Shown here one piece after another: positions 43,952 to 52,665 of a stretch of 64,000 nucleotides of DNA (positions are counted from its first letter, which is position 1; each line of letters starts with the position of its first letter). Origin of the DNA: Raineya orbicola (lineage in GTDB: Bacteria > Bacteroidota > Bacteroidia > Cytophagales > Thermonemataceae). Under the pieces are notes generated by a model, which was given only the letters and a program-made list of their open reading frames with translations, had not been told where the DNA came from and made no database searches. The stretch is from contig NZ_NKXO01000011.1 in the NCBI RefSeq assembly GCF_002843425.1, positions 1 to 64,000 of the forward strand, read 5' to 3'. Position numbers and translations under genes: made by a program.

Positions 43952-46900
43952 TTACATATTTCTCCTATATTGTCCGCCTACTTCGTACAAGGCTTTTGAC
44001 ATTTGCCCTAAACTGCAATATTTTGCTGTTTCCATAAGAGCCTCAAAAATATTACCATTTTCCACCGAAACTTTTTGCAAATATTTGAGCATTTCAGGGG
44101 CTTTTTGGGCATTTCGCTTGTGGAAAGCATCACGCATAGCTATTTGATATTCTTTTTCTTCGGTAGTAGAGCGTATCACTTCGGCGGGTACAATGGTTGG
44201 TGAGCCATTGGGGTCTAAAAAAGTATTTACCCCAATAATAGGCAATTCGCCTGTGTGTTTTTTCATTTCGTAATACATACTTTCCTCTTGTACCTTGCTA
44301 CGCTGATACATTCGCTCCATTGCACCCAGTACCCCACCACGCTCCGAAATAGCTCTAAACTCATTCAAAACAGCTTGCTCTACAAGGTCAGTGAGTTCTT
44401 CTATAATAAAAGAACCCTGTAAAGGATTTTCATTTTTAGCAAGCCCTAATTCGTGGTTAATAATCATCTGAATTGCCATAGCACGCCTTACACTCTCTTC
44501 GGTAGGTGTAGTGATGGCTTCGTCGTAAGCGTTGGTGTGCAGGGAGTTACAATTATCGTAAATAGCATACAAAGCCTGCAAAGTAGTGCGAATATCGTTG
44601 AAAGCAATCTCTTGTGCGTGCAAGCTACGTCCTGAAGTTTGAATATGATATTTGAGTTTCTGACTTCTTTCGTTGCCTCCGTATTTGTATTTGATAGCCT
44701 TCGCCCAAATGCGTCTTGCTACACGTCCTAAAACCGAATACTCGGGGTCCATACCATTGGAGAAAAAGAAAGAGAAATTGGGGGCAAAGTCATCAATGTG
44801 CATTCCACGACTTAAATAATACTCTACAAAAGTAAAGCCATTAGAAAGCGTGAGAGCCAATTGCGTGATAGGATTAGCTCCTGCTTCGGCAATATGATAA
44901 CCCGAAATAGAAACCGAATAAAAATTGCGTACTTTGTGGTCAATGAAATACTGCTGAATATCGCCCATCATTCGCAAGGCAAATTCTGTGGAAAAAATGC
45001 AAGTATTTTGGGCTTGGTCTTCTTTGAGAATATCGGCTTGCACCGTTCCACGTACTACGGAAAGCGTTTCAGCTTTTATTTTTTCATAAACTTCTTTGGG
45101 TAAGACTTGGTCGCCCGCTACACCTAAAAGCATCAGCCCCAAGCCATCGTTTCCTTCGGGTAGAACGCCGTTGTAGGTAGGACGAGGTACATTAAGGTTT
45201 TTATAGATTTCATCAATTTTTGCCTGTACTTCTGCTTCCAAGCCGTTCTTTTTGATATAAAGTTCGCACTGCTGATCTATGGCAGTATTCATAAAAAAAG
45301 CGAGAATCATCGGGGCAGGTCCGTTGATAGTCATTGAAACCGATGTGGCAGGGTGGCAAAGATTAAAACCTGAATATAACTTTTTGGCGTCATCAAGCGT
45401 GCAGACACTCACGCCTGAATTGCCAATTTTGCCATAAATATCGGGGCGGTGGTCAGGGTTTTCGCCGTAAAGTGTTACGCTATCAAAGGCGGTAGAAAGC
45501 CTTTTCGCAGGCAAGCCTTTGGAAACGTAATGAAAACGCTTGTTAGTCCTTTCAGGACCGCCCTCGCCTGCAAACATACGTGTAGGGTCTTCGCCTTCAC
45601 GTTTGAGCGGAAATACCCCGCTGGCATAAGGGAAAAAGCCGGGTGCATTTTCGGTTAGCAACCATTTGAGAATATCGCCCCAATCTTCGTATTTGGGCAA
45701 AGCTACTTTTGGCACTTTCGTCCCTGAAAGTGAAGTATGATACAAGTCTTGCTCTATGATTTTATCGCGTACCTGAAACTGATATTTTTCGGCTTTGTAA
45801 CGTTTTTTGGTAGCCTCCCAATCTTTGAGCATCGCCTTACATTCAGGGTCTAATTTTTTTTCAAGCTCATTGTATTTGTTGATGAGGTCTTTGAGGTAAT
45901 CAGGCTCACCTTGAATATGCTCAATCACATACACCAAATCTTCACTTTGCTCCTTGATTTCAATCACCTTTTTGCCAATTTCAGCACGAAGCATATCAAT
46001 CGTGCCTTTGAGTTGGTACATCTGACGAGCAATAGCAGTTTGCTCTCTTACGAACTTATCATAATTTTCGCTAGTTTCGCAGATTTCAGCTAAATAACGT
46101 ACCCTTTCAGGCGGAATAATATAGACTTTTTCCGACATTTTCTCAGTAATTTCAAAGTCGGATTGTAAAGCCGTAACGCCTGTTTTCTCTACAATTTTAT
46201 CCATTATGTTTCGGTACAAAACATTGGTGCCTGGGTCGTTGAATTGGCTTGCAATAGTTCCGAAAATAGGTAATTTTTCATCAGGTGTATCCCAAAGTCC
46301 TTTGTTTCGTTTATATTGCTTACGCACATCACGCAGGGCGTCCAAAGAGCCACGTTTATCAAATTTATTGATGGCAATTACATCAGCAAAATCCAGCATA
46401 TCAATTTTTTCAAGCTGTGTGGCGGCACCATATTCGGAAGTCATTACATACAAAGAAACATCAGAGTGTTCTACAATTTCTGTATCCGATTGCCCAATAC
46501 CCGATGTTTCTACGATAATCATATCAAAACCTGCAAATTTGCAAATATCAATAGCATCTTGCACGTATCTGCTCAAAGCCAAATTGCTCTGACGTGTAGC
46601 AAGGCTTCGCATATACACGCGTGGGTGATGAATAGAGTTCATACGGATACGGTCGCCAAGCAAAGCCCCCCCTGATTTGCGTTTAGAAGGGTCTACGGAA
46701 ATTACGGCTATGGTTTTATCCTCAAAATCCAATACAAAACGCCTTACGATTTCATCAATCATAGACGATTTACCAGCCCCGCCTGTACCTGTGATACCCA
46801 AAACAGGAATTTTTTTAGATTGCCCTTTCAGAATTTGGTCTTTAATTTCTTGATAAGTTTCAGGGAAATTTTCTGCCACTGAAATAAGTCTGCCAATAGC

Positions 46901-47452
46901 TAAATGACTTTTTTCACTTGCCATTTGCAAAAGCGTTTGTAAATCTTCTTGGGGCTGAGCGGCGGCAGAAGCGACATTTCCTCCACTACTCGTAGTTTTA
47001 TACAGATTAAAAGTAGAAAAATCGCATTTTTGAAGCACATCGTTAATCATACCTTGCAAGCCCATAGCTCTGCCGTCGTCGGGGTGATAGATACGAGTAA
47101 TGCCGTAAGCGTGTAATTCCTCAATTTCAGAGGGCAAAATAGTACCTCCACCTCCTCCGAAAATGCGTATATGTCCCGCTCCTTTTTGTTTGAGCAAATC
47201 GTAAGCATATTTGAAAAACTCCACGTGTCCGCCTTGATAGCTCGTAATAGCAATGGCTTGGGCATCTTCTTGGATAGCACAATCTACAATTTCGGCTACG
47301 GAGCGGTTGTGTCCTAAATGAATCACCTCGGCTCCTGTGCTTTGCATAATGCGTCTCATTATATTGATAGCGGCATCGTGTCCATCAAAAAGTGAAGCCG
47401 CCGTAACAATACGGATATGATTTTTAGGCTTATAAGGGGCAACTTGTTGCAT
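43952..47452 (-). CDS. icmF: Isobutyryl-CoA mutase, fused form (IcmF)
   Basis: IcmF interconverts isobutyryl-CoA and n-butyryl-CoA with adenosylcobalamin and carries its own G-protein chaperone. The 1166-residue protein has an N-terminal B12-binding domain (FDGHDAA, about residues 22-28), a MeaB-type G-domain with P-loop [12 protein letters not shown] (about 219-230), a helical linker and the mutase barrel. Active-site reading supports isobutyryl rather than methylmalonyl specificity: Phe near 614 in ASGVFPL and Gln near 815 in EDQAQNT replace the Tyr and Arg of methylmalonyl-CoA mutase. The ATG at 47452 is preferred to a TTG nine codons upstream. No neighbouring mutase subunit or epimerase is present. 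Confidence 0.95.
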   Translation of the reverse strand: MQQVAPYKPKNHIRIVTAASLFDGHDAAINIMRRIMQSTGAEVIHLGHNRSVAEIVDCAIQEDAQAIAITSYQGGHVEFFKYAYDLLKQKGAGHIRIFGGGGGTILPSEIEELHAYGITRIYHPDDGRAMGLQGMINDVLQKCDFSTFNLYKTTSSGGNVASAAAQPQEDLQTLLQMASEKSHLAIGRLISVAENFPETYQEIKDQILKGQSKKIPVLGITGTGGAGKSSMIDEIVRRFVLDFEDKTIAVISVDPSKRKSGGALLGDRIRMNSIHHPRVYMRSLATRQSNLALSRYVQDAIDICKFAGFDMIIVETSGIGQSDTEIVEHSDVSLYVMTSEYGAATQLEKIDMLDFADVIAINKFDKRGSLDALRDVRKQYKRNKGLWDTPDEKLPIFGTIASQFNDPGTNVLYRNIMDKIVEKTGVTALQSDFEITEKMSEKVYIIPPERVRYLAEICETSENYDKFVREQTAIARQMYQLKGTIDMLRAEIGKKVIEIKEQSEDLVYVIEHIQGEPDYLKDLINKYNELEKKLDPECKAMLKDWEATKKRYKAEKYQFQVRDKIIEQDLYHTSLSGTKVPKVALPKYEDWGDILKWLLTENAPGFFPYASGVFPLKREGEDPTRMFAGEGGPERTNKRFHYVSKGLPAKRLSTAFDSVTLYGENPDHRPDIYGKIGNSGVSVCTLDDAKKLYSGFNLCHPATSVSMTINGPAPMILAFFMNTAIDQQCELYIKKNGLEAEVQAKIDEIYKNLNVPRPTYNGVLPEGNDGLGLMLLGVAGDQVLPKEVYEKIKAETLSVVRGTVQADILKEDQAQNTCIFSTEFALRMMGDIQQYFIDHKVRNFYSVSISGYHIAEAGANPITQLALTLSNGFTFVEYYLSRGMHIDDFAPNFSFFFSNGMDPEYSVLGRVARRIWAKAIKYKYGGNERSQKLKYHIQTSGRSLHAQEIAFNDIRTTLQALYAIYDNCNSLHTNAYDEAITTPTEESVRRAMAIQMIINHELGLAKNENPLQGSFIIEELTDLVEQAVLNEFRAISERGGVLGAMERMYQRSKVQEESMYYEMKKHTGELPIIGVNTFLDPNGSPTIVPAEVIRSTTEEKEYQIAMRDAFHKRNAQKAPEMLKYLQKVSVENGNIFEALMETAKYCSLGQMSKALYEVGGQYRRNM

Positions 47453-47492
47453 AATTTTCAGATTTGCGTGAATTTTCAAGAAACCATTGTAG

Positions 47493-47500
47493 CAAATATA
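47493..47500 (-). promoter_or_regulatory. Candidate -7 element for icmF
   Basis: On the minus strand TATATTTG matches TAnnTTTG, 40 bases upstream of the icmF ATG. No good -33 TTTG was found. Confidence 0.4.
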
Positions 47501-47542
47501 ACAAAATTTAGAGGATTTTGTACGAAAACCAGAAAAGTTTTT

Positions 47543-48034
47543 CTACGAATTTTTTAGTAAGATTTCTTTTTCAAAATGAAAAGGTAGAAGGTCTTTTACT
47601 GCAAAAATTTTTATGATACTTGTTCCTGTGTAAAGCAAGACTTCTATATTTTTACCTTGTTTTTCCTCAAACTCCATCATTACTTGCCTGCAAGCACCAC
47701 AAGGCGAAACATACTGCCATACAGCCTCTTTGAATCGTGCCATAATCATTATTTTTTCTATCTGTACATCAGGAAACTGCACCCCTGCCCGAAAAAGTGC
47801 TACTCTTTCGGCACACAAGCCCGAAGGATACGCCGCATTTTCCTGATTTATGCCCTCTACAAACTCGCCATTTGTTAAGTATAAACACGCAGACACCCAA
47901 AAATTAGAATAAGGAGCATAGGCTTTTTCGTTGATAGCTTTCGCTTTGGCAAGCAAAATGCGTTCTATTTCCGAAAGTTCTGCTTCATTTTCATAAACCT
48001 CATACCGAAAACTAAATTCTCTCGTTTTGCTCAT
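47543..48034 (-). CDS. cdd: Cytidine deaminase
   Basis: A 163-residue cytidine/deoxycytidine deaminase of pyrimidine salvage. The zinc site uses Cys in SGLCAERVAL with the catalytic Glu, plus the Cys pair in SPCGACRQV, as in homotetrameric enzymes. KAYAPYSNFWVSACLYLTNGEFVEGINQEN is the substrate-binding region. Length is slightly above the family's norm (about 135) because of a short N-terminal extension. It lies 90 bases upstream of icmF on the same strand. Confidence 0.95.
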   Translation of the reverse strand: MSKTREFSFRYEVYENEAELSEIERILLAKAKAINEKAYAPYSNFWVSACLYLTNGEFVEGINQENAAYPSGLCAERVALFRAGVQFPDVQIEKIMIMARFKEAVWQYVSPCGACRQVMMEFEEKQGKNIEVLLYTGTSIIKIFAVKDLLPFHFEKEILLKNS

Positions 48035-48104
48035 TTTACCTAAAAAGTTAAATTTGCTCTTGAAGTAACTAAATTTTTGTCAATTTATTACAAAAAATCT
48101 GAAA

Positions 48105-48638
48105 ATGCTCACTATTTGGCAAGCAACCCCCAAAGATTTGCCTACTCTATTGTATCTTGCCCAAGAAACTTTCCGTGAAAAATGGATACCCATTGATGGC
48201 AAAGAACTTGTAGAAGCCTACATTCAGCAAAATATGCAAATTTCTCATTTTCAGAATGCTCTGCTAAATCCTGATATTTCTTTTTGGATAGCCTTTTGGG
48301 AAGAAAAACCCTGCGGATACCTCAAAATTATTCGTAACGCAATTCCTGACAAATACATACATTTGGGAAAAAATTTTCTGCAAATTGAAAAATTATATCT
48401 TTTTGCTTTTGCCCACAGGCTAAAAATCGGCTCGGAACTAATGAAAATTGCCCTGCAAGTTGCTCAAAATGAAAATTTTGATGTACTTTGGCTCGGTGTA
48501 TGGAGTAAAAACGAGCAAGCTATTCGTTTTTATGAAAAATTTGGCTTTCAGAAAATCGGTGATTGGATTTTTATAATGGGCGATAAAATTTGCGAAGATG
48601 AATGGATTATGGCAAAAGTTCTACCAAGATTGCAATAA
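48105..48638 (+). CDS. GNAT-family N-acetyltransferase
   Basis: A 177-residue acetyl-CoA-dependent acyltransferase. It has the N-terminal LTIWQATPKDLPTLLYLAQETF, the acetyl-CoA loop AFAHRLKIGSELMKIA (the R/Q-x-x-G-x-G/S region) and LWLGVWSKNEQAIRFYEKFGFQKIGDWIF near the C-terminus. The substrate cannot be predicted. The MmcQ/YjbR gene follows after 8 bases and probably shares its transcript. Confidence 0.9.
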   Translation: MLTIWQATPKDLPTLLYLAQETFREKWIPIDGKELVEAYIQQNMQISHFQNALLNPDISFWIAFWEEKPCGYLKIIRNAIPDKYIHLGKNFLQIEKLYLFAFAHRLKIGSELMKIALQVAQNENFDVLWLGVWSKNEQAIRFYEKFGFQKIGDWIFIMGDKICEDEWIMAKVLPRLQ

Positions 48639-48646
48639 TTTTCCTT

Positions 48647-49012
48647 ATGGATATTGAAGAACTACGCAATTACTGCCTTGCCAAAAAATGCGTAACCGAA
48701 GAATTCCCTTTTGATGAAGTAACTTTGGTCTTCAAGGTTTATGGAAAAATGTTTGCTCTTTGCAATATTGCCGAAGAGATATTATCCGTAAATCTCAAGT
48801 GCGAGCCAAGCAAAGCTCTTACCTTACGAGAAGAGTACGATTTCGTTTTGCCTGGTTATCATATGAATAAAAAACATTGGAACACTATAATACTGAAAGC
48901 AGGTATTCCGAAAAAGCTCCTTTGGCAATGGATTGATGACTCCTACGATTTGGTAGTTGCACAATTACCCAAAAAAGTTAAGACAGAAATACTTGGCTAT
49001 ACAGGGTCGTAA
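48647..49012 (+). CDS. MmcQ/YjbR family protein
   Basis: A 121-residue small DNA-binding-like fold of the MmcQ/YjbR family, with LRNYCLAKKCVTEEFPFDE, VFKVYGKMFALCNI, LKCEPSKALTLREEY and PGYHMNKKHWNTI as family marks. The function is unknown. The ATG at 48647 is preferred to a start inside the GNAT gene. Its 3' end overlaps the convergent fabH gene by 16 bases. Confidence 0.9.
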   Translation: MDIEELRNYCLAKKCVTEEFPFDEVTLVFKVYGKMFALCNIAEEILSVNLKCEPSKALTLREEYDFVLPGYHMNKKHWNTIILKAGIPKKLLWQWIDDSYDLVVAQLPKKVKTEILGYTGS

Positions 49013-49992
49013 GCCCATTTGAGGTAGATAGCTCCCCAAGTAAAGCCTCCCCCAAAAGCGGCAAAGATAAGGTTTTGCCCTTTACGAAGTTGGCTTTCGT
49101 AATCGGTAAGGCACAAAGGAATGGTGGCATTGGTAGTATTGCCGTATTTGTGAATATTAAGCATTACTTTTTCGGCAGGAAGCCCCATTCTTTGATAAGT
49201 GGAATCAATGATGCGTTTGTTGGCTTGGTGCGGCACTAGCCAATCTATATCAGACGATTGTAAGTTGTTTCTTTCCATTACATTGAGGCAAGCCTCTGCC
49301 ATACCTTGTACGGCATGTTTGAAAACTATTGCCCCTTCTTGATAAACAAAATGCTCACGTTTTTCTACGGTTTCGTGGGTAGGCGGTCTGCGACTACCGC
49401 CTGCTTTCTGGTGCAAATGTACCCAACCTGCCCCATCAGAACGCATCCAAGCATCAATAATGCCCAAATACTCGGTGGTAGGTTCAAGCAAAACAGCTCC
49501 TGCTCCATCTCCAAAAATAATACAAGTGGCTCTATCTGTATAATCAATAATAGAAGACATCTTATCCGCCCCTACTACAATCACTTTTTTGTAAGTGCCT
49601 GTCTCTATGAATTTAGATGCTGTATGCAAAGCGTAAATAAAACCCGAGCAAGCCGCCATTACATCGTAATGAAAGGCTTTTTTGATGCCTACTTCGTTAG
49701 CAATGAGATTGGCAGTAGCGGGAAAAACAAAGTCAGCAGTAGCCGTAGCACAGATAAGTAATTCTATTTCATCGGGGTGAGTGCCTGTTTTTTCTAAAAG
49801 AGCCTGAACTGCTTTTGCCCCCATATAAGAAGTTCCTAATCCTTCGCCTTTCAAGATGTGTCTTTCTTTGATACCTGTTCTTTCTGTTATCCACGCATCA
49901 GTGGTATCTACCATTTTTTCTAAATCTTGATTGGTGAGTACATCATCAGGAACATAAGTAGCAATTCCTGTAATAGCGGCTCTTATTTGCAT
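48997..49992 (-). CDS. fabH: 3-oxoacyl-ACP synthase III (KAS III)
   Basis: FabH starts fatty acid synthesis by condensing acyl-CoA with malonyl-ACP. The 331-residue protein has the catalytic triad Cys in MAACSGFIYAL, His in PHQANKRI and Asn in KYGNTTNAT, and the start MQIRAAITGIATYVPDDVLTN. In Bacteroidota a branched starter such as isobutyryl- or isovaleryl-CoA may be used, which would link to icmF; this is inference. It lies 12 bases after plsX in the yceD-rpmF-plsX-fabH unit. Confidence 0.96.
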   Translation of the reverse strand: MQIRAAITGIATYVPDDVLTNQDLEKMVDTTDAWITERTGIKERHILKGEGLGTSYMGAKAVQALLEKTGTHPDEIELLICATATADFVFPATANLIANEVGIKKAFHYDVMAACSGFIYALHTASKFIETGTYKKVIVVGADKMSSIIDYTDRATCIIFGDGAGAVLLEPTTEYLGIIDAWMRSDGAGWVHLHQKAGGSRRPPTHETVEKREHFVYQEGAIVFKHAVQGMAEACLNVMERNNLQSSDIDWLVPHQANKRIIDSTYQRMGLPAEKVMLNIHKYGNTTNATIPLCLTDYESQLRKGQNLIFAAFGGGFTWGAIYLKWAYDPV

Positions 49993-50004
49993 AGCATACG
50001 TGTA

Positions 50005-50943
50005 TTAAGCGTGAAAAGCATTTTTGATTTTCAAATGAACCCGGCTTTCTGCCATTTTTTTGGCTATGCCTATCATATTCTGAATAGCCAAAGCCGAAGA
50101 GATGCCGTGTCCAATCACCACATTTCCATTCAAGCCCAAAATAGGACTTCCACCAATGGCTTCGTAATTGAGTTGATTGAGGAAACTATCGTTGATTTGT
50201 TGTTTTTGAGCAATATCATAAAAAGATTCTGCCATTTTGAGAATAACATTACCCACAAAACCATCACAAACTATTACATCAGCCTTATCAAAGAAAATAT
50301 CTCTACCTTCTACGTTGCCTGTAAAATTCAGCTGTTTGTTTTCTTTGATAAGATTGTAGGCTTCTTTTACTTGCAAATTACCTTTCCCTTCCTCTTCGCC
50401 TACATTCATCAGAGCTACACGAGGACTGGCTATCTGCAAAACATTTTCGGCGTAGATTTTTCCCAAAATAGCAAATTGTGCAAGTACTTCGGGTTTGCAG
50501 TCGGTATTAGCTCCAACATCTAAAATAACTGCTGTTTTGCCATTCAGTTGGGGTACGTGACTAATAATGGGCGGACGAAAAACTCCTTCAATAGCCTTAA
50601 CACTAAACAATGCCCCTACCATCATCGCTCCCGTATTTCCTGCACCGCAAAAGGCATCTACTTTTTGATTTTGCAAGAGATAAAAACCTACCGCAATGCT
50701 GGATTTTTGCTTCTGTTGCAGGGCTTTGGTGGGGTGTTCGCCCATTTCAATTACCTCATCGGCGTGAATAATTTGCAGATTATTAGATGCAATACCATAC
50801 CCATTTAGCAAGGCTTGAACTTCATCTTGCTTGCCTATTAGCAGGATTTGAGCATCTGAAAACTTTTTTGCCGCCAGTACAGCACCTTCTACGGTAGCTT
50901 GGGGGGCAAAATCGCCTCCCATTGCATCAATGGCAATTTTCAT
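50005..50943 (-). CDS. plsX: Phosphate acyltransferase PlsX
   Basis: PlsX makes acyl-phosphate from acyl-ACP as the first step of phosphatidic acid synthesis with PlsY. The 312-residue protein has the family start IAIDAMGGDFAPQATVEGA, EVIEMGEHPTKALQQKQKSSI, AFCGAGNTGAMM, and VGNVILKMAESFYD. It sits in the usual place between rpmF and fabH, with 32 and 12 base gaps. PlsY itself is not in the window. Confidence 0.96.
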   Translation of the reverse strand: MKIAIDAMGGDFAPQATVEGAVLAAKKFSDAQILLIGKQDEVQALLNGYGIASNNLQIIHADEVIEMGEHPTKALQQKQKSSIAVGFYLLQNQKVDAFCGAGNTGAMMVGALFSVKAIEGVFRPPIISHVPQLNGKTAVILDVGANTDCKPEVLAQFAILGKIYAENVLQIASPRVALMNVGEEEGKGNLQVKEAYNLIKENKQLNFTGNVEGRDIFFDKADVIVCDGFVGNVILKMAESFYDIAQKQQINDSFLNQLNYEAIGGSPILGLNGNVVIGHGISSALAIQNMIGIAKKMAESRVHLKIKNAFHA

Positions 50944-50975
50944 AAGGCTACTTTAAGCATTAAAGGTGAAAAAAT

Positions 50976-51167
50976 TTACACTTTTTCGTAGCCTTCAATC
51001 ATCAATTTGCCATTATAGTATAAATTGCCATCTACAACGTAAGCACGGTGCATTACGTGAACTTCACCTGTTTCTTGGCAGGTAGTAAGAGGCACAGCCG
51101 TAATTTTGTAGTGTGTTCTACGCTTATCTCGGCGAGTTTTTGATATTTTTCGCTTAGGATGTGGCAT
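50976..51167 (-). CDS. rpmF: 50S ribosomal protein L32
   Basis: The 63-residue protein begins MPHPKRKISKTRRDKRRTHY, the typical L32 N-terminus, and ends with YYNGKLMIEGYEKV. Only one Cys is left where zinc-binding L32 proteins have four, so it is a zinc-free form. The gene is 18 bases downstream of yceD and 32 upstream of plsX, the conserved arrangement linking ribosome assembly to lipid synthesis. Confidence 0.96.
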   Translation of the reverse strand: MPHPKRKISKTRRDKRRTHYKITAVPLTTCQETGEVHVMHRAYVVDGNLYYNGKLMIEGYEKV

Positions 51168-51185
51168 AGTCGTAAGATTTTGGGT

Positions 51186-51734
51186 TTATGATTTTTTATT
51201 CTCTAAAAGTTTTTTAAGTTCTGCCCAACGAGGGTCTATTTCTGCGTTTTTCTCTTCTGTTTCTTTTTTTAATTCTTTTTCTTCACTGCTATACACCAAC
51301 TTGATATCCCCTTCGTTACTTTTTTCTTGGTAACGTGGGTGAAGTTTTTTCATTGGTACGGCGAGCATAATTAGCTCGTAGATGTATTGAGCAACATTGA
51401 TTTGCGGCGTACCTTTGGCAATAAGTTCAAACTCATCATCAAGTACTTCGTTGTGGTCGGAAAACTGCAAGACTTGTTTGCCCTGTGTTTGAAAAGGATA
51501 TGAAAATATATCCAAACTTCTATCGCATACAAGCTCCAGATTCCCCTGAATATCAAAATCCAACTGCAATAAAGCATCGGATTTCCGCAGTTTCATTTTT
51601 ACCTCAAAGTTGCCGTTCTGCACCAAAGACTCTTCAAAAAACTCAAAAAAAGCTCTGTTCCCACTCCAAGTATAATGATAATCCTTATTTTGAAGTTTGG
51701 CAATTTCAACGGTATATTCCTGCAAAATACCCAC
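51186..51734 (-). CDS. yceD: YceD/DUF177 family protein
   Basis: The 182-residue protein is a member of the DUF177 family that precedes rpmF in many bacteria; plant and bacterial relatives are connected with 23S rRNA processing. Marks are LQLDFDIQGNLELVCDRSLDIFSYPFQTQG with the conserved Cys-Asp-Arg, and a C-terminal HPRYQEK region. The start is GTG at 51734; no ATG gives a full-length N-terminus. A TAATTTTG element upstream (51754-51761) supports that start. It begins the yceD-rpmF-plsX-fabH unit. Confidence 0.88.
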   Translation of the reverse strand: MGILQEYTVEIAKLQNKDYHYTWSGNRAFFEFFEESLVQNGNFEVKMKLRKSDALLQLDFDIQGNLELVCDRSLDIFSYPFQTQGKQVLQFSDHNEVLDDEFELIAKGTPQINVAQYIYELIMLAVPMKKLHPRYQEKSNEGDIKLVYSSEEKELKKETEEKNAEIDPRWAELKKLLENKKS

Positions 51735-51753
51735 CTTTCTCTAATTAAGGACG

Positions 51754-51761
51754 CAAAATTA
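51754..51761 (-). promoter_or_regulatory. Candidate -7 element for yceD operon
   Basis: TAATTTTG on the minus strand matches TAnnTTTG, 19 bases upstream of the GTG start. The nearest TTTG is only 12 bases further upstream. Confidence 0.4.
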
Positions 51762-51800
51762 GAGATTTTTCGGCAAAGTAAAAAACTTTTTTGAAAATTT

Positions 51801-52121
51801 TTATTTTTTCTCTTCTTCCTTTTTCTCCTCGGCTTGTTTCTTTTCTTTCTCTTCGCTACCTGTCATTTTGTTCCATACGCCAGCAACAAAATTTTTGGCT
51901 TTACCAAGAGCTTCTCCTGCCTCTTCTGCCAAGTCTTCTAATTTTTCTTTGGCATCTTCGGCAAAATCTCCCAATTTCTCTTTCGCACCCTCAGCCCAAT
52001 CACCCAGTTTTTCCATAAAACCTTCCTGTTGAGCTTCCTTTTTGAATACTTCTAAAGCCTTTTTGGCTTGCTCTTCTGTAATGCCTGCCTCAGCAACGAG
52101 CTTTTTTACTAATTCTTCCAT
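51801..52121 (-). CDS. Small charged protein with 11-residue repeats (LEA-like)
   Basis: The 106-residue protein has a helical N-terminal part (about 1-36, MEELVKKLVAEAGITEEQAKKAL). Four 11-residue units follow at 37-47, 48-58, 59-69 and 70-80, such as EKLGDWAEGAK, EKLGDFAEDAK and EKLEDLAEEAG. The tail is Lys/Glu-rich (EEKEKKQAEEKKEEEKK). Such 11-mer amphipathic repeats are a feature of LEA-type and apolipoprotein-like helices that fold on membranes or on drying. No signal peptide. I do not recognise a named family; a protective or membrane-coating role is inference. It overlaps the longer frame of ruvX on the other strand, which argues for the shorter ruvX start. Confidence 0.75.
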   Translation of the reverse strand: MEELVKKLVAEAGITEEQAKKALEVFKKEAQQEGFMEKLGDWAEGAKEKLGDFAEDAKEKLEDLAEEAGEALGKAKNFVAGVWNKMTGSEEKEKKQAEEKKEEEKK

Positions 52122-52245
52122 AAAAAAAGGATTATTTTTCAGGCGAAAGCTACAAAAAAAAATAACTTATCCTCTAATTTTTTGTAAAAACTTATCAAAA
52201 ATTTTAATTTCAAGCTCATATTGCAAACATTCAAATCTAAACTTT

Positions 52246-52665
52246 ATGCCCCGAGTCCTTGCCATAGATTATGGTTCAAAACGTGTAGGGCTTGCCGTTA
52301 CAGATAACGAGCAAATCATTGCTACCGCTTTGGAAACCGTATCCACAAGCGAAATCTTTGATTTTTTAGAAAAGTATTTGCAAAAAGAACCCGTTGAGGC
52401 TTTTGTGATTGGCAAACCCAATGCCTCCATTCAAAACGAAAGAACACTTGCCATAGAGGGTTTTGTTAGCAAAGTACAAAGCAAATTTCCTCAAATACCG
52501 ATTTTTTTTGTAGATGAAAGTTTCACAAGCAAAATGGCTATGCAAACAATGCTTTCTGCAGGCAGTAAAAAGAAAGACCGCCGCAAAGAATCAGGCAATT
52601 TGGATAAAATCAGTGCAACCATTATTTTGCAAGATTTCTTAGAACAACGCAAACTAACGCGATAA
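52246..52665 (+). CDS. ruvX: Putative pre-16S rRNA nuclease / Holliday junction resolvase-like (RuvX/YqgF)
   Basis: The 139-residue protein has the RNase H-like start LAIDYGSKRVGLAVTD with catalytic Asp, the mid EAFVIGKPN and the C-terminal FVDESFTSKMA with the second acidic residue. The YqgF family trims the 16S rRNA 5' end in E. coli and was first described as a resolvase-like protein. The ATG at 52246 gives the family length; a frame extending 68 codons upstream would run through the neighbouring gene. The stop overlaps the convergent Wza-like gene by 12 bases. Confidence 0.93.
   Translation: MPRVLAIDYGSKRVGLAVTDNEQIIATALETVSTSEIFDFLEKYLQKEPVEAFVIGKPNASIQNERTLAIEGFVSKVQSKFPQIPIFFVDESFTSKMAMQTMLSAGSKKKDRRKESGNLDKISATIILQDFLEQRKLTR

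Noticed and set aside
47453-47542. Cobalamin riboswitch before icmF
   Set aside because: The gap to cdd is too short and has only an AT-rich promoter-like element, with no B12-box-like structured sequence.
52042-52245. N-terminal extension of ruvX
   Set aside because: It would overlap the 11-residue-repeat protein on the other strand, is not conserved in RuvX, and lacks a sensible N-terminus.
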